Shown here piece by piece: positions 11,482-20,044 of a stretch of 47,048 nucleotides of DNA. The stretch is from Azohydromonas caseinilytica (lineage in GTDB: Bacteria > Pseudomonadota > Gammaproteobacteria > Burkholderiales > Burkholderiaceae_C). The first letter of the stretch is position 1; every line of letters begins with the position of its first letter. Below the pieces are notes generated by a model, which saw only the letters and a list, made by a program, of their open reading frames with translations, made no database searches and was not told where the DNA came from. The stretch spans positions 1 to 47,048 of the forward strand of contig NZ_JABBFW010000036.1 of the NCBI RefSeq assembly GCF_012927045.1, in the 5' to 3' direction. The translations under genes were made by a program, and so were the position numbers.

Positions 11482-12846
11482 ATGCCCCGCATGCCCGCCG
11501 ACGCCGCCTCCCCGCCCGCCGCCGCGCCGCTGCCGCGCGCCATCGGCAAGTACCGCGTGCTGTCGCGGCTGGGCGACGGCGCTACCAGCGAGGTGTTCCT
11601 GGCGCGCGACGAGTTCCTGGGCCGCGAGGTGGCGGTCAAGCGCGTGCACCCGGCCGCCGCGCTGGGCCCCGAGGCCAGCCTGCCGCAGCTGCAGGCGCGC
11701 TTCTTCGCCGCCGAGGCGGCGCTGGTGGGCAAGCTGCACCATCCCAACGTGGTGCAGCTGCTGGACGCGGTGCCCGACCCGGTGGCGCCCTACCTGGTGA
11801 TGGAGTACGTGCCCGGCACCACGCTGCGCCACTTCTGCCGCCCCGACCGGCTGCTGCCCCTGGAGCAGATCGTGGAGATCGGCTTCAAGTGCGCCATGGC
11901 GCTGGGCTACGTCTACCGCCAGGGGCTGATCCACCGCGACGTGAAGCCCGCCAACGTGCTGGCCCTGCTGCGGCACGACGAGGTGGTGGACGTGAAGATC
12001 AGCGACTTCGGCAGCGTGCTGCAGCTGGAGTCGGACCGCACGCAGGTGTTCCGCGTGGGCTCGCTGACGTACATGTCGCCCGAGCAGCTCGACGGCTCGG
12101 CGCTGGACGCGCGCGCGGACATGTACTCGCTGGGCGCGGTGCTCTACCACCTCATCGCCGGCCGCCCGCCCTTCGAGGCGCCGACGCAGGCGGCGCTGAT
12201 GGCGCAGATCTACACCGCCGCTCCCCCGGCGCTGGCCGGCCTGCGCGAGGGCGTGCCCCCGGCGCTGGAGGCGCTGGTGCACGACGCGCTGGCCAAGCGG
12301 GCCGAGGCACGCCCCGCCACCTGGGACGCCTTTGCCCAGCGCCTGGCCGACCTGGTGGCGCAGCGCCTCATTCCGCTGGGGCGGCTGCAGGGGCCGCTGG
12401 ACTCCGAGCGCTTCAGTCTGCTGCGCACGCTGGAGTTCTTCGGCGAGTTCGACGACGTGGCGCTGTGGGAGGTGGTGCATCGCGCGCGCTGGCAGCGCTT
12501 CGACAGCGGCCACGCGCTCTACCGCAAGGGCGAGCACGGCACGAGCTTCCACATCCTGGCGCAGGGCGAGGTCGAGGTGCTGCGCGACGGCCAGCTCACG
12601 GCGCGGCTGGGCGCGGGCACCTCGGTGGGCGAGATGGCCTACCTCGCCCCCAGCCCGGAGCTGCGCACCTACAGCACCGACGTGGTGGTGGCGCAGCCCT
12701 GCGTCACGGTGAGCTTCACGCCCGAGACGCTGCAGCAGCTCAGCGCCTCCACCCGGCAGCAGTTCGACACCGCCTTCATCCGCGTGCTGGTGCGCCGGCT
12801 GCACGCCGCGCACGAGGCGCTGGCGCATCCGCGGCGCATCGTCTGA
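11482..12846 (+). CDS. Serine/threonine protein kinase fused to a cyclic nucleotide-binding domain
   Basis: A 454-residue Hanks-type kinase. The glycine-rich loop is GDGATSEV (31-38), the ATP-binding lysine K53 lies in VAVKRVH, the catalytic loop is HRDVKPANVL (151-160), the metal-binding DFG is 175-177, and YMSPEQL is the activation-segment end. All catalytic residues are present. The C-terminal third (about 320-440) looks like a cNMP-binding/Crp-like beta-roll: LYRKGEHGTSFHILAQGEVE followed by GTSVGEMAYL. No transmembrane segment or PASTA repeats are evident, so it is probably cytosolic. The ATG at 11482 lies 45 bp from the divergent argS. Ligand and targets are unknown. Confidence 0.88.
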   Translation: MPRMPADAASPPAAAPLPRAIGKYRVLSRLGDGATSEVFLARDEFLGREVAVKRVHPAAALGPEASLPQLQARFFAAEAALVGKLHHPNVVQLLDAVPDPVAPYLVMEYVPGTTLRHFCRPDRLLPLEQIVEIGFKCAMALGYVYRQGLIHRDVKPANVLALLRHDEVVDVKISDFGSVLQLESDRTQVFRVGSLTYMSPEQLDGSALDARADMYSLGAVLYHLIAGRPPFEAPTQAALMAQIYTAAPPALAGLREGVPPALEALVHDALAKRAEARPATWDAFAQRLADLVAQRLIPLGRLQGPLDSERFSLLRTLEFFGEFDDVALWEVVHRARWQRFDSGHALYRKGEHGTSFHILAQGEVEVLRDGQLTARLGAGTSVGEMAYLAPSPELRTYSTDVVVAQPCVTVSFTPETLQQLSASTRQQFDTAFIRVLVRRLHAAHEALAHPRRIV

Positions 12847-12947
12847 GGGCGCCGCGCCGCTGCGGGCTTGTGCGCATTGGTGACCCCTGCAGGGCTTTGC
12901 TTGAATGCGTGGCGGCAATCCGCCGCGCATCCAGGAAGGAGGACTCC

Positions 12948-13298
12948 ATGACCAAAGCCGCTCTTGCCGCGCTGTTGTGTGCCTGTGCCTTCGCCACCCA
13001 GGCGGCCGAACCGGCCGCGGACCCATCCACCGACAAGGCTCCCGCCAAGACCGCCAAAGCGCCCACGGCGCAGCAGAGCAAGATGAAGGCGTGCAATGCC
13101 CAGGCCGAGGGCAAGAAGGGCGACGAGCGCAAGACCTTCATGAAGGAATGCCTCTCGGCCAAGGGCGCCGACGGTGCCGACACCCCCGCCGCCACGGCAC
13201 AGCAGAGCCGGATGAAGCAGTGCAACACCCAGGCCGAAGGCAAGAAGGGCGACGAGCGCAAGGCCTTCATGAAGGAATGCCTGAGCAAGAAGGCCTGA
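12948..13298 (+). CDS. PsiF repeat-containing secreted protein
   Basis: A 116-residue small protein with a signal peptide (about 1-20, ending TQAA) and two nearly identical PsiF repeats, each reading QQSxMKxCNxQAEGKKGDER and then FMKECLS. E. coli psiF is phosphate-starvation-induced, but its biochemical role is unknown. The two cysteines per repeat could form disulfides in the periplasm, which is inference. An excellent Shine-Dalgarno sequence (AGGAAGGAGGA) precedes the ATG at 12948. It ends before a strong terminator, so it is a short independent unit downstream of the kinase gene. Confidence 0.9.
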   Translation: MTKAALAALLCACAFATQAAEPAADPSTDKAPAKTAKAPTAQQSKMKACNAQAEGKKGDERKTFMKECLSAKGADGADTPAATAQQSRMKQCNTQAEGKKGDERKAFMKECLSKKA

Positions 13299-13323
13299 GC
13301 GCGGCGCTCGCGCCCCGCACCAG

Positions 13324-13348
13324 AGCCCGGCACCGCCGGGCTTTTTTT
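13324..13348 (+). terminator. Rho-independent terminator after the PsiF gene
   Basis: Perfect stem AGCCCGGC/GCCGGGCT with loop ACC (13324-13342), followed by a run of seven T. Confidence 0.92.
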
Positions 13349-13466
13349 GCGTGCCACCCGCACCGCAGCAGGCGAATTGTCCCCTGCTGGTTTACTTTCC
13401 GCTCACTCCATGGCGTCTGGCTGAGGTCACTGTCGCCTGGGAGGCGCCAATGTTTCCCGTGGCCGC

Positions 13467-14381
13467 TCAGCCGGCGGCCGACTGCCAGTACTGCGGGTCG
13501 CCCCAGCTGTGCTTGAGGAAGTCGATCCACAGCCGCACCCGCAGCGGCAGGTGCCGGCGCTGCGGGAACACGGCGTAGATGCCGTTGGGCGGGGCGGCGA
13601 ACTCGTCGAGCACGCTCACCAGCGTGCCGCGCGCCAGCTCCGCCTCCACCTCCCAGGTGCTGCGCCAGGCCAGCCCCAGACCGGCCAGGCACCACTGGTG
13701 CAGCACCTGGCCGTCGCTGCAGTCGAGCCGGCCGCTGGGGCGCAGGTGCTGGATCTGGCCGTCCACCTGGAAGGCCCAGCCGCGCGTCTGGCTGGCCTCG
13801 GAGCTCAGCGTCAGGCACTCGTGGCGCTGCAGCTCCGACGGGTGCTTGGGGGCGCCCGCGCGCCGCAGGTACGCGGGCGCGCCCACGCAGCGGCGGCGGT
13901 TGTCGGCCAGCCGCACGCTCACCAGGCTGGAATCGGGCAGGTCGCCCACGCGCACGGCGCAATCGAAACCCTCGTTGACGATGTCCACCACCCGGTCGCT
14001 GAGGTTGAGCGAAAGGCTCACTTCCGGGTGCTGGGCCAGGAAGCGCGGCACCAGCGGCGCGACATGGCGCCGGCCGAACCCCGCCGGCGCGGTGATGCGC
14101 AGGTGCCCGCTGGCCTTGACCCCGCCGGCGCTGACGCTGGCCTCGGCGTTGGCCAGGTCGGCCAGCAGCCGCTGCGCGTCCTCCAGGAAGGCGCTGCCCT
14201 CGTGCGTGAGCGTGATGCGCCGCGTGGTGCGCAGCAGCAGCTTCACGCCCAGCCGCTCCTCCAGCGCGTCGATGCGCCGCCCGATCACGGCCGGCGCCAC
14301 CCCTTCGGCCTGCGCCGCGGCGGTGAGGCTGCCCTTGGTGGCGACGGCGACGAAGGATTCGATCTGCTTGAGGCGGTCCAT
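13467..14381 (-). CDS. LysR family transcriptional regulator
   Basis: A 304-residue LTTR. The N-terminal winged helix-turn-helix reads IESFVAVATKGSLTAAAQAE followed by GVAPAVIGRRIDALEERLGV, and the substrate-binding domain (about 90-295) contains DRVVDIVNEGFDCAVRVGDL, typical of the CrgA/DsdC-like subgroup of LTTRs. The ATG at 14381 is chosen because MDRLKQIESF is the usual family start. It diverges from a haloacid dehalogenase and malate synthase pair with about 180 bp of AT-rich DNA between, so regulation of that pair is likely but not shown. The inducer is unknown. Confidence 0.92.
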   Translation of the reverse strand: MDRLKQIESFVAVATKGSLTAAAQAEGVAPAVIGRRIDALEERLGVKLLLRTTRRITLTHEGSAFLEDAQRLLADLANAEASVSAGGVKASGHLRITAPAGFGRRHVAPLVPRFLAQHPEVSLSLNLSDRVVDIVNEGFDCAVRVGDLPDSSLVSVRLADNRRRCVGAPAYLRRAGAPKHPSELQRHECLTLSSEASQTRGWAFQVDGQIQHLRPSGRLDCSDGQVLHQWCLAGLGLAWRSTWEVEAELARGTLVSVLDEFAAPPNGIYAVFPQRRHLPLRVRLWIDFLKHSWGDPQYWQSAAG

Positions 14382-14418
14382 GGTGCCAAGCGTAGTGCAG
14401 GTTTTAGAGGTAATGAAC

Positions 14419-14482
14419 GCTTCAAAGGCTTCAATCCCTGCTGGAAACGTCATTTATCACGACCACCCGGACCGAATGGTGG
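14419..14482. promoter_or_regulatory. Candidate LysR operator region
   Basis: In the LysR/dehalogenase gap, a direct repeat of GCTTCAA with a 9-base period (14419-14434) and an inverted repeat CCACC/GGTGG with a 10-base spacer (14463-14482) lie upstream of the putative promoter. LTTRs bind interrupted dyads (T-N11-A type) in such positions. Assignment is inferential. Confidence 0.35.
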
Positions 14483-14490
14483 CCACATCT

Positions 14491-14518
14491 TTGCATAGAA
14501 GTCACTAATCTTTATCAA
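14491..14518 (+). promoter_or_regulatory. Possible sigma-70 promoter for the dehalogenase-glcB pair
   Basis: TTGCAT (14491-14496) and TATCAA (14513-14518) with a 16-base spacer lie in the AT-rich intergenic stretch, 45 bases before the dehalogenase start. Confidence 0.35.
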
Positions 14519-14562
14519 ATCAGGATCTTAATGTGTGCAAAGTGATGGAATAAATTCAAGGA

Positions 14563-15246
14563 ATGGATTCGCCCCTCACGCCGCGCGCGGTGCTCTTCGA
14601 TGCCTACGGCACGCTGTTCGACGTCTACAGCGTGTCGCTGCTGGCCGAGCAGTTCTACCCGGGCCGCGGCGAGGCGCTGGCGCAGCTGTGGCGCGACAAG
14701 CAGATCGAGTACACGCGGCTGCTGACCATGAGCGGGCGCTACCAGCCTTTCTGGGACCTCACCCGCGCCGGGCTGCGCTTCGCGGCGCAGCGCCTGGGGT
14801 TGAAGCTGCCGGCCGCCGACGAGGAGCGGCTGATGAACCAGTACCGGCACCTGAGCGCCTTCCCGGAGAACCTGGAAGTGCTGCAAACGCTGCGCGCGCG
14901 CGGCATCCGTGCCGGCATCCTGAGCAACGGCGACCCGGAGATGCTGGGCGTGGCGCTGCGCAGCGCGGGCTTTGCCGGCCTGATCGACCCGCTGCTGTCG
15001 GTGCACGCGGTGCGCCGCTTCAAGACCGACCCCGCGGCCTACGCGCTGGGCCCGCAGGCCCTGCAGTTGCCCGCACGCCAGATCCTCTTCGTTTCCAGCA
15101 ACGGCTGGGACGCCATCGGCGCCACCTGGTACGGCTACACCACGCTGTGGGTGAACCGCACCGGCGGGCCGCTGGACCCGCTGGACACCGAGCCCACCCG
15201 CCGCGGCAGCAGCCTGCGCGACGTGCTGGCCTTCTTTCCCGAGTGA
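14563..15246 (+). CDS. Haloacid dehalogenase type II, (S)-2-haloacid dehalogenase-like
   Basis: A 227-residue HAD-superfamily hydrolase. The nucleophile aspartate D13 lies in VLFDAYGTLFD; ILSNGDPEML, the KTDPAAYALG lysine and VSSNGWDAIGA complete the L-2-haloacid dehalogenase pattern, including the characteristic SSNxWD that replaces the usual HAD acidic motif. Such enzymes hydrolyse 2-haloalkanoates, giving for example glycolate from chloroacetate. It is followed 24 bp later by malate synthase G, which would consume glyoxylate made from glycolate. Substrate is inferred from motifs, and some family members have no known halogenated substrate. Confidence 0.88.
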   Translation: MDSPLTPRAVLFDAYGTLFDVYSVSLLAEQFYPGRGEALAQLWRDKQIEYTRLLTMSGRYQPFWDLTRAGLRFAAQRLGLKLPAADEERLMNQYRHLSAFPENLEVLQTLRARGIRAGILSNGDPEMLGVALRSAGFAGLIDPLLSVHAVRRFKTDPAAYALGPQALQLPARQILFVSSNGWDAIGATWYGYTTLWVNRTGGPLDPLDTEPTRRGSSLRDVLAFFPE

Positions 15247-15270
15247 CTTTTCTTTGACTGCGAGCCCAAC

Positions 15271-17466
15271 ATGACTGCACGCACCACCGTTCACCGCCTC
15301 CAGGTCGCCACCGAGCTGTACCGCTTCGTCGAGGACCAGGTCCTGCCCGGCACCGGCATCGACAGTGCGCGCTTCTGGGCCGGCTTCGACGCCATCGTGG
15401 CCGACTTGGCCCCGCGCAACGCCGCGCTGCTGGCCGAGCGCGACCGACTGCAGACCGAGCTTGACAACTGGCACCGCAGCCACCCCGGCCCCATCACCGA
15501 CATGGCCGCCTACCGCGGCTTCCTGGAGTCCATCGGCTACCTGCTGCCGCAGCCCCAGGGCGTGAAGGCCACCACCTCCAACGTGGACGCCGAGCTGGCG
15601 CTGCAGGCCGGCCCGCAGCTGGTGGTGCCCATCCTCAACGCCCGCTACGCCCTCAACGCCGCCAATGCGCGCTGGGGCTCGCTGTACGACGCGCTGTACG
15701 GCACCGATGCGCTGCCCGAGACCGACGGCGCCGAAAAGGGCAAGGGCTACAACCCGGTGCGCGGCCAGCGCGTGATCGAGTTCGCGCGCAACTTCCTGGA
15801 CCAGGCGGCCCCGCTGGCGCAGGGCTCGCACCGCGACGCCACCGCCTACCGCGTCGAGGGCGGCCAGCTGGCCGTCACGCTCAAGGACGGCACCCGCACC
15901 GCGCTGGCCGACCCGGCGCAGCTGGTGGGCTGGCAGGGCGAGGCCGGTGAACCCTCCTCCGTGCTGCTGGTGCACAACGGCCTGCACGTGGACATCCGCA
16001 TCGACCGCGGCACCACCATCGGCGCCTCCGACGCCGCCGGCGTGAGCGACGTGGTGGTGGAAGCCGCGCTGTCCACCATCCTGGACCTGGAAGACTCCGT
16101 CGCCGCGGTGGACGCCGCCGACAAGACCCTGGCCTACGCCAACTGGCTGGGCATCCTCAAGGGCACGCTGACCGAGGAAGTCGCCAAAGGCGGCAAGACT
16201 TTTACTCGCGGCCTGAATCCGGACCGCATCTACAACGGCCCGAATGGCGAGGTGCGGCTGCACGGGCGCTCGCTGATGTTCCTGCGCAACGTCGGCCACC
16301 TGATGACCAACCCGGCCATCCTGTGGGGCGACGAGGGCCGCGAGATCCCCGAAGGGATCATGGACGCCGTCATCACCACCGCCATCGCGCTGCACGACCT
16401 GCAGGGCCACGGCGCCAACGGCATCCGCAACTCGCGCACGGGCTCGGTCTACATCGTCAAGCCCAAGATGCACGGCCCGGCGGAAGTGGCCTTCGCCGAT
16501 GAGCTGTTCGGCCGCGTCGAGGAACTGCTGGGCCTGCCCAAGCACACGGTGAAGCTGGGCATCATGGACGAGGAGCGCCGCACCAGCGTCAACCTGCAGG
16601 CCTGCATCGCCGCGGCGGCGGCGCGCGTGGCCTTCATCAACACCGGCTTCCTGGACCGCACCGGCGACGAGATGCACAGCGCCATGCAGGCCGGCCCCGT
16701 GCTGCGCAAGGGCGACATGAAGAGCAGCGCCTGGATTCAGGCCTACGAGCGCAACAACGTGCTGGTGGGCTTGGCCTGCGGGCTGCGCGGCCGGGCCCAG
16801 ATCGGCAAGGGCATGTGGGCCATGCCCGACCTGATGGCGGCAATGCTGGAACAGAAGATCGCGCACCCGAAGTCCGGCGCCAACACCGCCTGGGTGCCCT
16901 CGCCCACCGCCGCCACGCTGCACGCGCTGCACTACCACCAGGTCAGCGTGGCCCAGGTGCAGCAGGAGCTGGAGAAGATCGACGCCGCCGCCGAGCGCGA
17001 CACGCTGCTCACGGGCCTGCTGACGGTGCCGGTGGTGGCCGAGGCCAAGTGGAGCGCCGCCGAAGTCCAGCAGGAGCTGGACAACAACTGCCAGGGCATC
17101 CTGGGCTACGTGGTGCGCTGGGTGGACCAGGGCGTGGGCTGCTCCAAGGTGCTCGACATCCACAACGTCGGCCTGATGGAAGACCGCGCCACGCTGCGCA
17201 TCTCCAGCCAGCACATCGCCAACTGGCTGCTCCACGGCGTGACCAACCGCGAGCAGGTCATGGAGACGCTGCAGCGCATGGCGCGCGTGGTGGACCAGCA
17301 GAACGCGGGCGACCCGTTCTACAAGCCGATGGCGGCCAACTTCGAAGGCAGCGCCGCCTTCCAGGCCGCGTGCGACCTGGTGTTCAAGGGCCTGGAGCAG
17401 CCCAGCGGCTACACCGAGCCGCTGCTGCACGCCTGGCGCCTGAAGGTCAAGGCCGCCGCGGCCTGA
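15271..17466 (+). CDS. glcB: Malate synthase G
   Basis: A 731-residue enzyme (E. coli GlcB is 723) condensing glyoxylate with acetyl-CoA to malate and CoA. Recognisable segments are [64 protein letters not shown] with the catalytic acidic residues, and [20 protein letters not shown] toward the C-terminus. It is co-directional with the haloacid dehalogenase and probably co-transcribed with it. A strong terminator follows. Confidence 0.97.
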   Translation: MTARTTVHRLQVATELYRFVEDQVLPGTGIDSARFWAGFDAIVADLAPRNAALLAERDRLQTELDNWHRSHPGPITDMAAYRGFLESIGYLLPQPQGVKATTSNVDAELALQAGPQLVVPILNARYALNAANARWGSLYDALYGTDALPETDGAEKGKGYNPVRGQRVIEFARNFLDQAAPLAQGSHRDATAYRVEGGQLAVTLKDGTRTALADPAQLVGWQGEAGEPSSVLLVHNGLHVDIRIDRGTTIGASDAAGVSDVVVEAALSTILDLEDSVAAVDAADKTLAYANWLGILKGTLTEEVAKGGKTFTRGLNPDRIYNGPNGEVRLHGRSLMFLRNVGHLMTNPAILWGDEGREIPEGIMDAVITTAIALHDLQGHGANGIRNSRTGSVYIVKPKMHGPAEVAFADELFGRVEELLGLPKHTVKLGIMDEERRTSVNLQACIAAAAARVAFINTGFLDRTGDEMHSAMQAGPVLRKGDMKSSAWIQAYERNNVLVGLACGLRGRAQIGKGMWAMPDLMAAMLEQKIAHPKSGANTAWVPSPTAATLHALHYHQVSVAQVQQELEKIDAAAERDTLLTGLLTVPVVAEAKWSAAEVQQELDNNCQGILGYVVRWVDQGVGCSKVLDIHNVGLMEDRATLRISSQHIANWLLHGVTNREQVMETLQRMARVVDQQNAGDPFYKPMAANFEGSAAFQAACDLVFKGLEQPSGYTEPLLHAWRLKVKAAAA

Positions 17467-17528
17467 GTGCGGAATGCCGCGCGCTGCCCCAGGGGCGGCG
17501 CGGCGGCGGCACCAGCCCCCATGAGAAG

Positions 17529-17554
17529 AGGCCGCTGACGCGGCCTTTTTTTTT
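17529..17554 (+). terminator. Rho-independent terminator after glcB
   Basis: Stem AGGCCGC/GCGGCCT with loop TGAC (17529-17546), directly followed by about nine T residues. Confidence 0.92.
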
Positions 17555-17575
17555 CATGTCCGGAGCTTGCGGGGC

Positions 17576-18187
17576 TTACTGCGGTGGCGGCGGCCCGGCG
17601 ACGCGGCGCCAGCATTGGGCCAGCCACCACAGGGCGCTCACCAGCGCGTAGGCGGCCAGCCCGGTGAGCGTGGCCATCAGCGCCAGGCCCAGCAGCAGCG
17701 GCTTGCCCACGCCCTGCAAGCGCTGCCACAGCGTGCTCCACCACGACAGCCCGGTGTCGGCCTTGGCCGGGCGCGCCGTGGCGGGCGGAGCCGCCAGCAC
17801 GGCCGGTGCCGCGGCCTCCTGCTCGCCCAGCACTGTCGCGCCCAGGCGCCAGGCGGCGTAGTACAGCGGCGCCACCGTCACCGGGTTGGTGACGAAGGTG
17901 CTGACCACGGCCGTGGGCAGGTGGGCGCGCAGCAGCACCGCGGCGGCGGCTGACAGCGGCATCTGCGCGACGGGAATGAGCAGCCCGAAGAAGATGCCGA
18001 TGGCCAGGCCCAGGGCGATGGCATGGCGGTTCACGCTCCACAGCCCCGGGTGCTGGATGGAGGGGCCCAGCCAGCGCAGCCAGCGCTGTCGCTGCAGCGC
18101 TTCCGGCGTGGGCCTGAAGCAGCGGCCGAGCTGCGCGACGGTTTTGAAGGCGAGGCGATGGACGAACGGGCGCATGCCCCGGAGCAT
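17576..18187 (-). CDS. DUF2062 domain-containing membrane protein
   Basis: A 203-residue protein with the DUF2062 signature: ALGLAIGIFFGLLIPVAQM, then TNPVTVAPLYYAAWRLG, and a C-terminal hydrophobic segment (LLLGLALMATLTGLAAYAL). About three membrane segments are likely. The function of the family is unknown. The start is uncertain: ATG 18187 (MLRGMRPF) and ATG 18175 (MRPF) are both possible. It converges with glcB and follows the DksA-like gene on the same strand after about 75 bp. Confidence 0.82.
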   Translation of the reverse strand: MLRGMRPFVHRLAFKTVAQLGRCFRPTPEALQRQRWLRWLGPSIQHPGLWSVNRHAIALGLAIGIFFGLLIPVAQMPLSAAAAVLLRAHLPTAVVSTFVTNPVTVAPLYYAAWRLGATVLGEQEAAAPAVLAAPPATARPAKADTGLSWWSTLWQRLQGVGKPLLLGLALMATLTGLAAYALVSALWWLAQCWRRVAGPPPPQ

Positions 18188-18264
18188 GGCACCAGGCGCC
18201 TGGGCCGGCTTCGCCCCTTCGCGCCCCGCGACGGGGGGAAATGCCCTCTTGCGCCGCGCTTTTT

Positions 18265-18633
18265 CTACAGGCTCATGTGATGAGCCTGCCGGCCCGGGCG
18301 CCGCTCGCCGGCGCTTGCGCAGGCTACGCAGCGCAGCACCCAGGGCTGGGCCCGCAGCCGGTCGAAGGCGATGCTGCCGCCGCAATCGGCGCACAGGCCG
18401 TAGTCCTCGCCGTGGATGCGGCGCAGCGCCAGGCTCACGTCGCCGAGCTCGCGCAGCTCCAGGTCCGACAGCGCCATGTCCACCTCGCGGCCGCTGTCGC
18501 GGGCTTCCAGCAGTTCCTGCGCGTGCGCCACGCGCGAGTCGCCATGGTGCAGCGCGAGCTGGCGCTGCAACTGGTGCAGGCGCTGCGTGAGCAGGGCTTC
18601 GAGCAGGGCGCGCTGTCCGGCGGTGAGAGGCAT
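18265..18633 (-). CDS. DksA/TraR family C4-type zinc finger protein
   Basis: A 122-residue protein with an N-terminal helical hairpin (about 10-65) and a C-terminal zinc finger with cysteines at 81, 84, 102 and 105 (CADC and CVAC). It resembles short DksA/TraR paralogues that bind the RNA polymerase secondary channel, but it is shorter than true DksA (about 150 residues), and the hairpin tip lacks an obvious DksA DxxDxA motif, so the role is uncertain. ATG 18633 has AAGGAG about 8 bases upstream. It diverges from the flavoprotein gene at 18737. Confidence 0.85.
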   Translation of the reverse strand: MPLTAGQRALLEALLTQRLHQLQRQLALHHGDSRVAHAQELLEARDSGREVDMALSDLELRELGDVSLALRRIHGEDYGLCADCGGSIAFDRLRAQPWVLRCVACASAGERRPGRQAHHMSL

Positions 18634-18736
18634 GGCTGGTCTCCTTGTGATGGTTGTGGCGGGCATCGTGGCGTCGTGCCGGGGCGGCGTCGTTGACTCG
18701 GGTCAATCGGGGCGGCTGCCTAGAATCCCGCCCACC

Positions 18737-19969
18737 ATGGAAAACCTTCCTCAAGCCTGTGAAGTGCTGGTAGTGGGTGCCGGACCGGCCGGCAGTGCCT
18801 GTGCGCAGATGCTGGCGCGCGCCGGCCTGGACGTGCTGCTGGTGGACGAGCAGGAATTCCCGCGCGAGAAGGTGTGCGGCGACGGCCTCATCCCCGACGC
18901 GCTGGCGGCGCTGCGCCGCCTGGGCGTGTTCGAGGAGGTGATGGCGCAGGCGCGGCGCGTCACGCATGTGGCCTGCGTCGGCCCGCGCGGCGGCCGCGTG
19001 GACGTGCCCGGCACGCTGGCGGTGCTGCCGCGGCGCGAGCTGGACATGATCCTGTGCACGGCGGCGCGCCGCGCCGGGGCGCGCTGGCTGGCGCCGGCAC
19101 GCTTCGAGGCGCCGCTGCTCGACGGCGAGCGCGTGGTGGGCGCGCGGCTGCAAGTGGGCGGACAGCCGCTGGAGGTGTCGGCGCGCTGGGTGGTGCTGGC
19201 CACCGGGGCCCGGCCGCAGGCGCTCATGGCCGCCGGGCTGTGCGAGCGCCACACCCCCAGCGGCGTGGCGCTGCGCGCCCATGTGCGCCACGAGGCGCTG
19301 GCGCAGCGGCTGCACGCGCTGGAGGTGGTGTGGCATCCCAGGCTGCGCGGGGGCTACGGCTGGATCTTTCCGGGGCCGGATGGCGTGTTCAACATCGGTA
19401 CCGGCCTGCTGGGCAGCCACCGCGCCGACGCGCAAGGGCGCGGCCGGATGCAGCCGGTGAACCTGCGCCGGCTGTTCGAGGCCTTCTGCGAGGTTTACGC
19501 CCCGGCGCGGGAGCTCATGGCCTCGGGGCAGGTGGTGTCCGAGATCAAGGGCGCGCCGCTGCGCTGCTCGCTCACCGGCGCGCGCTGGTCACGGCCCGGG
19601 ATGCTGGTGTGCGGCGAGGCCGCGGGCAGCACCTACGCCTTCACCGGCGAAGGCATCGGCAAGGCCATGGAAACCGGGATGCTGGCGGCGCAGGCGCTGC
19701 AGGCGGAGCGTCCCGAGTCGCTCGCCGAGGCGCAGCTGCGCGGCCGCTACGAGGAGACGCTGCGTGCGCTGCAGCCGCGCTTCGCGATGTACGAGCAGGG
19801 CAACCGCATCAACGACCATCCCTGGGTGGCCGACCTGGTGATCTGGCGCGCGCGCCGCAGCCCGTCCCTGCTGCATCGCATCAGCGGCGTGCTGGAGGAG
19901 CGCACCAACCCGGGCAACCTGCTGAGCGTGCGCGGGCTGATGAAGCTGCTGGTGCCGGGCTATTACTGA
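18737..19969 (+). CDS. Geranylgeranyl reductase family FAD-dependent oxidoreductase
   Basis: A 410-residue flavoprotein. The N-terminal dinucleotide-binding fold has GAGPAG at 14-19; FPREKVCGDGLIPDALAAL is the family's FAD/substrate motif, and GEAAGSTYAFTGEGIGKAME is the second FAD-binding (GD-like) motif. Archaeal and plant relatives reduce isoprenoid chains; in non-phototrophic proteobacteria the substrate is unknown. A TAGAAT -10-like hexamer sits just upstream, at 18721. A class II glutamine amidotransferase gene follows after 75 bp on the same strand. Confidence 0.88.
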   Translation: MENLPQACEVLVVGAGPAGSACAQMLARAGLDVLLVDEQEFPREKVCGDGLIPDALAALRRLGVFEEVMAQARRVTHVACVGPRGGRVDVPGTLAVLPRRELDMILCTAARRAGARWLAPARFEAPLLDGERVVGARLQVGGQPLEVSARWVVLATGARPQALMAAGLCERHTPSGVALRAHVRHEALAQRLHALEVVWHPRLRGGYGWIFPGPDGVFNIGTGLLGSHRADAQGRGRMQPVNLRRLFEAFCEVYAPARELMASGQVVSEIKGAPLRCSLTGARWSRPGMLVCGEAAGSTYAFTGEGIGKAMETGMLAAQALQAERPESLAEAQLRGRYEETLRALQPRFAMYEQGNRINDHPWVADLVIWRARRSPSLLHRISGVLEERTNPGNLLSVRGLMKLLVPGYY

Positions 19970-20044
19970 CCGGGAACAAGACCGCGGCGGCCGGCGGGCC
20001 TCCGCCGCGGCGCGACGCCGGCGGCCTCCTGCAAAATCGGTTGC

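Noticed and set aside
18691-18726. TTGACT and TAGAAT pair upstream of the flavoprotein gene
   Set aside because: The spacer is 22 bases, too long for a normal sigma-70 promoter.
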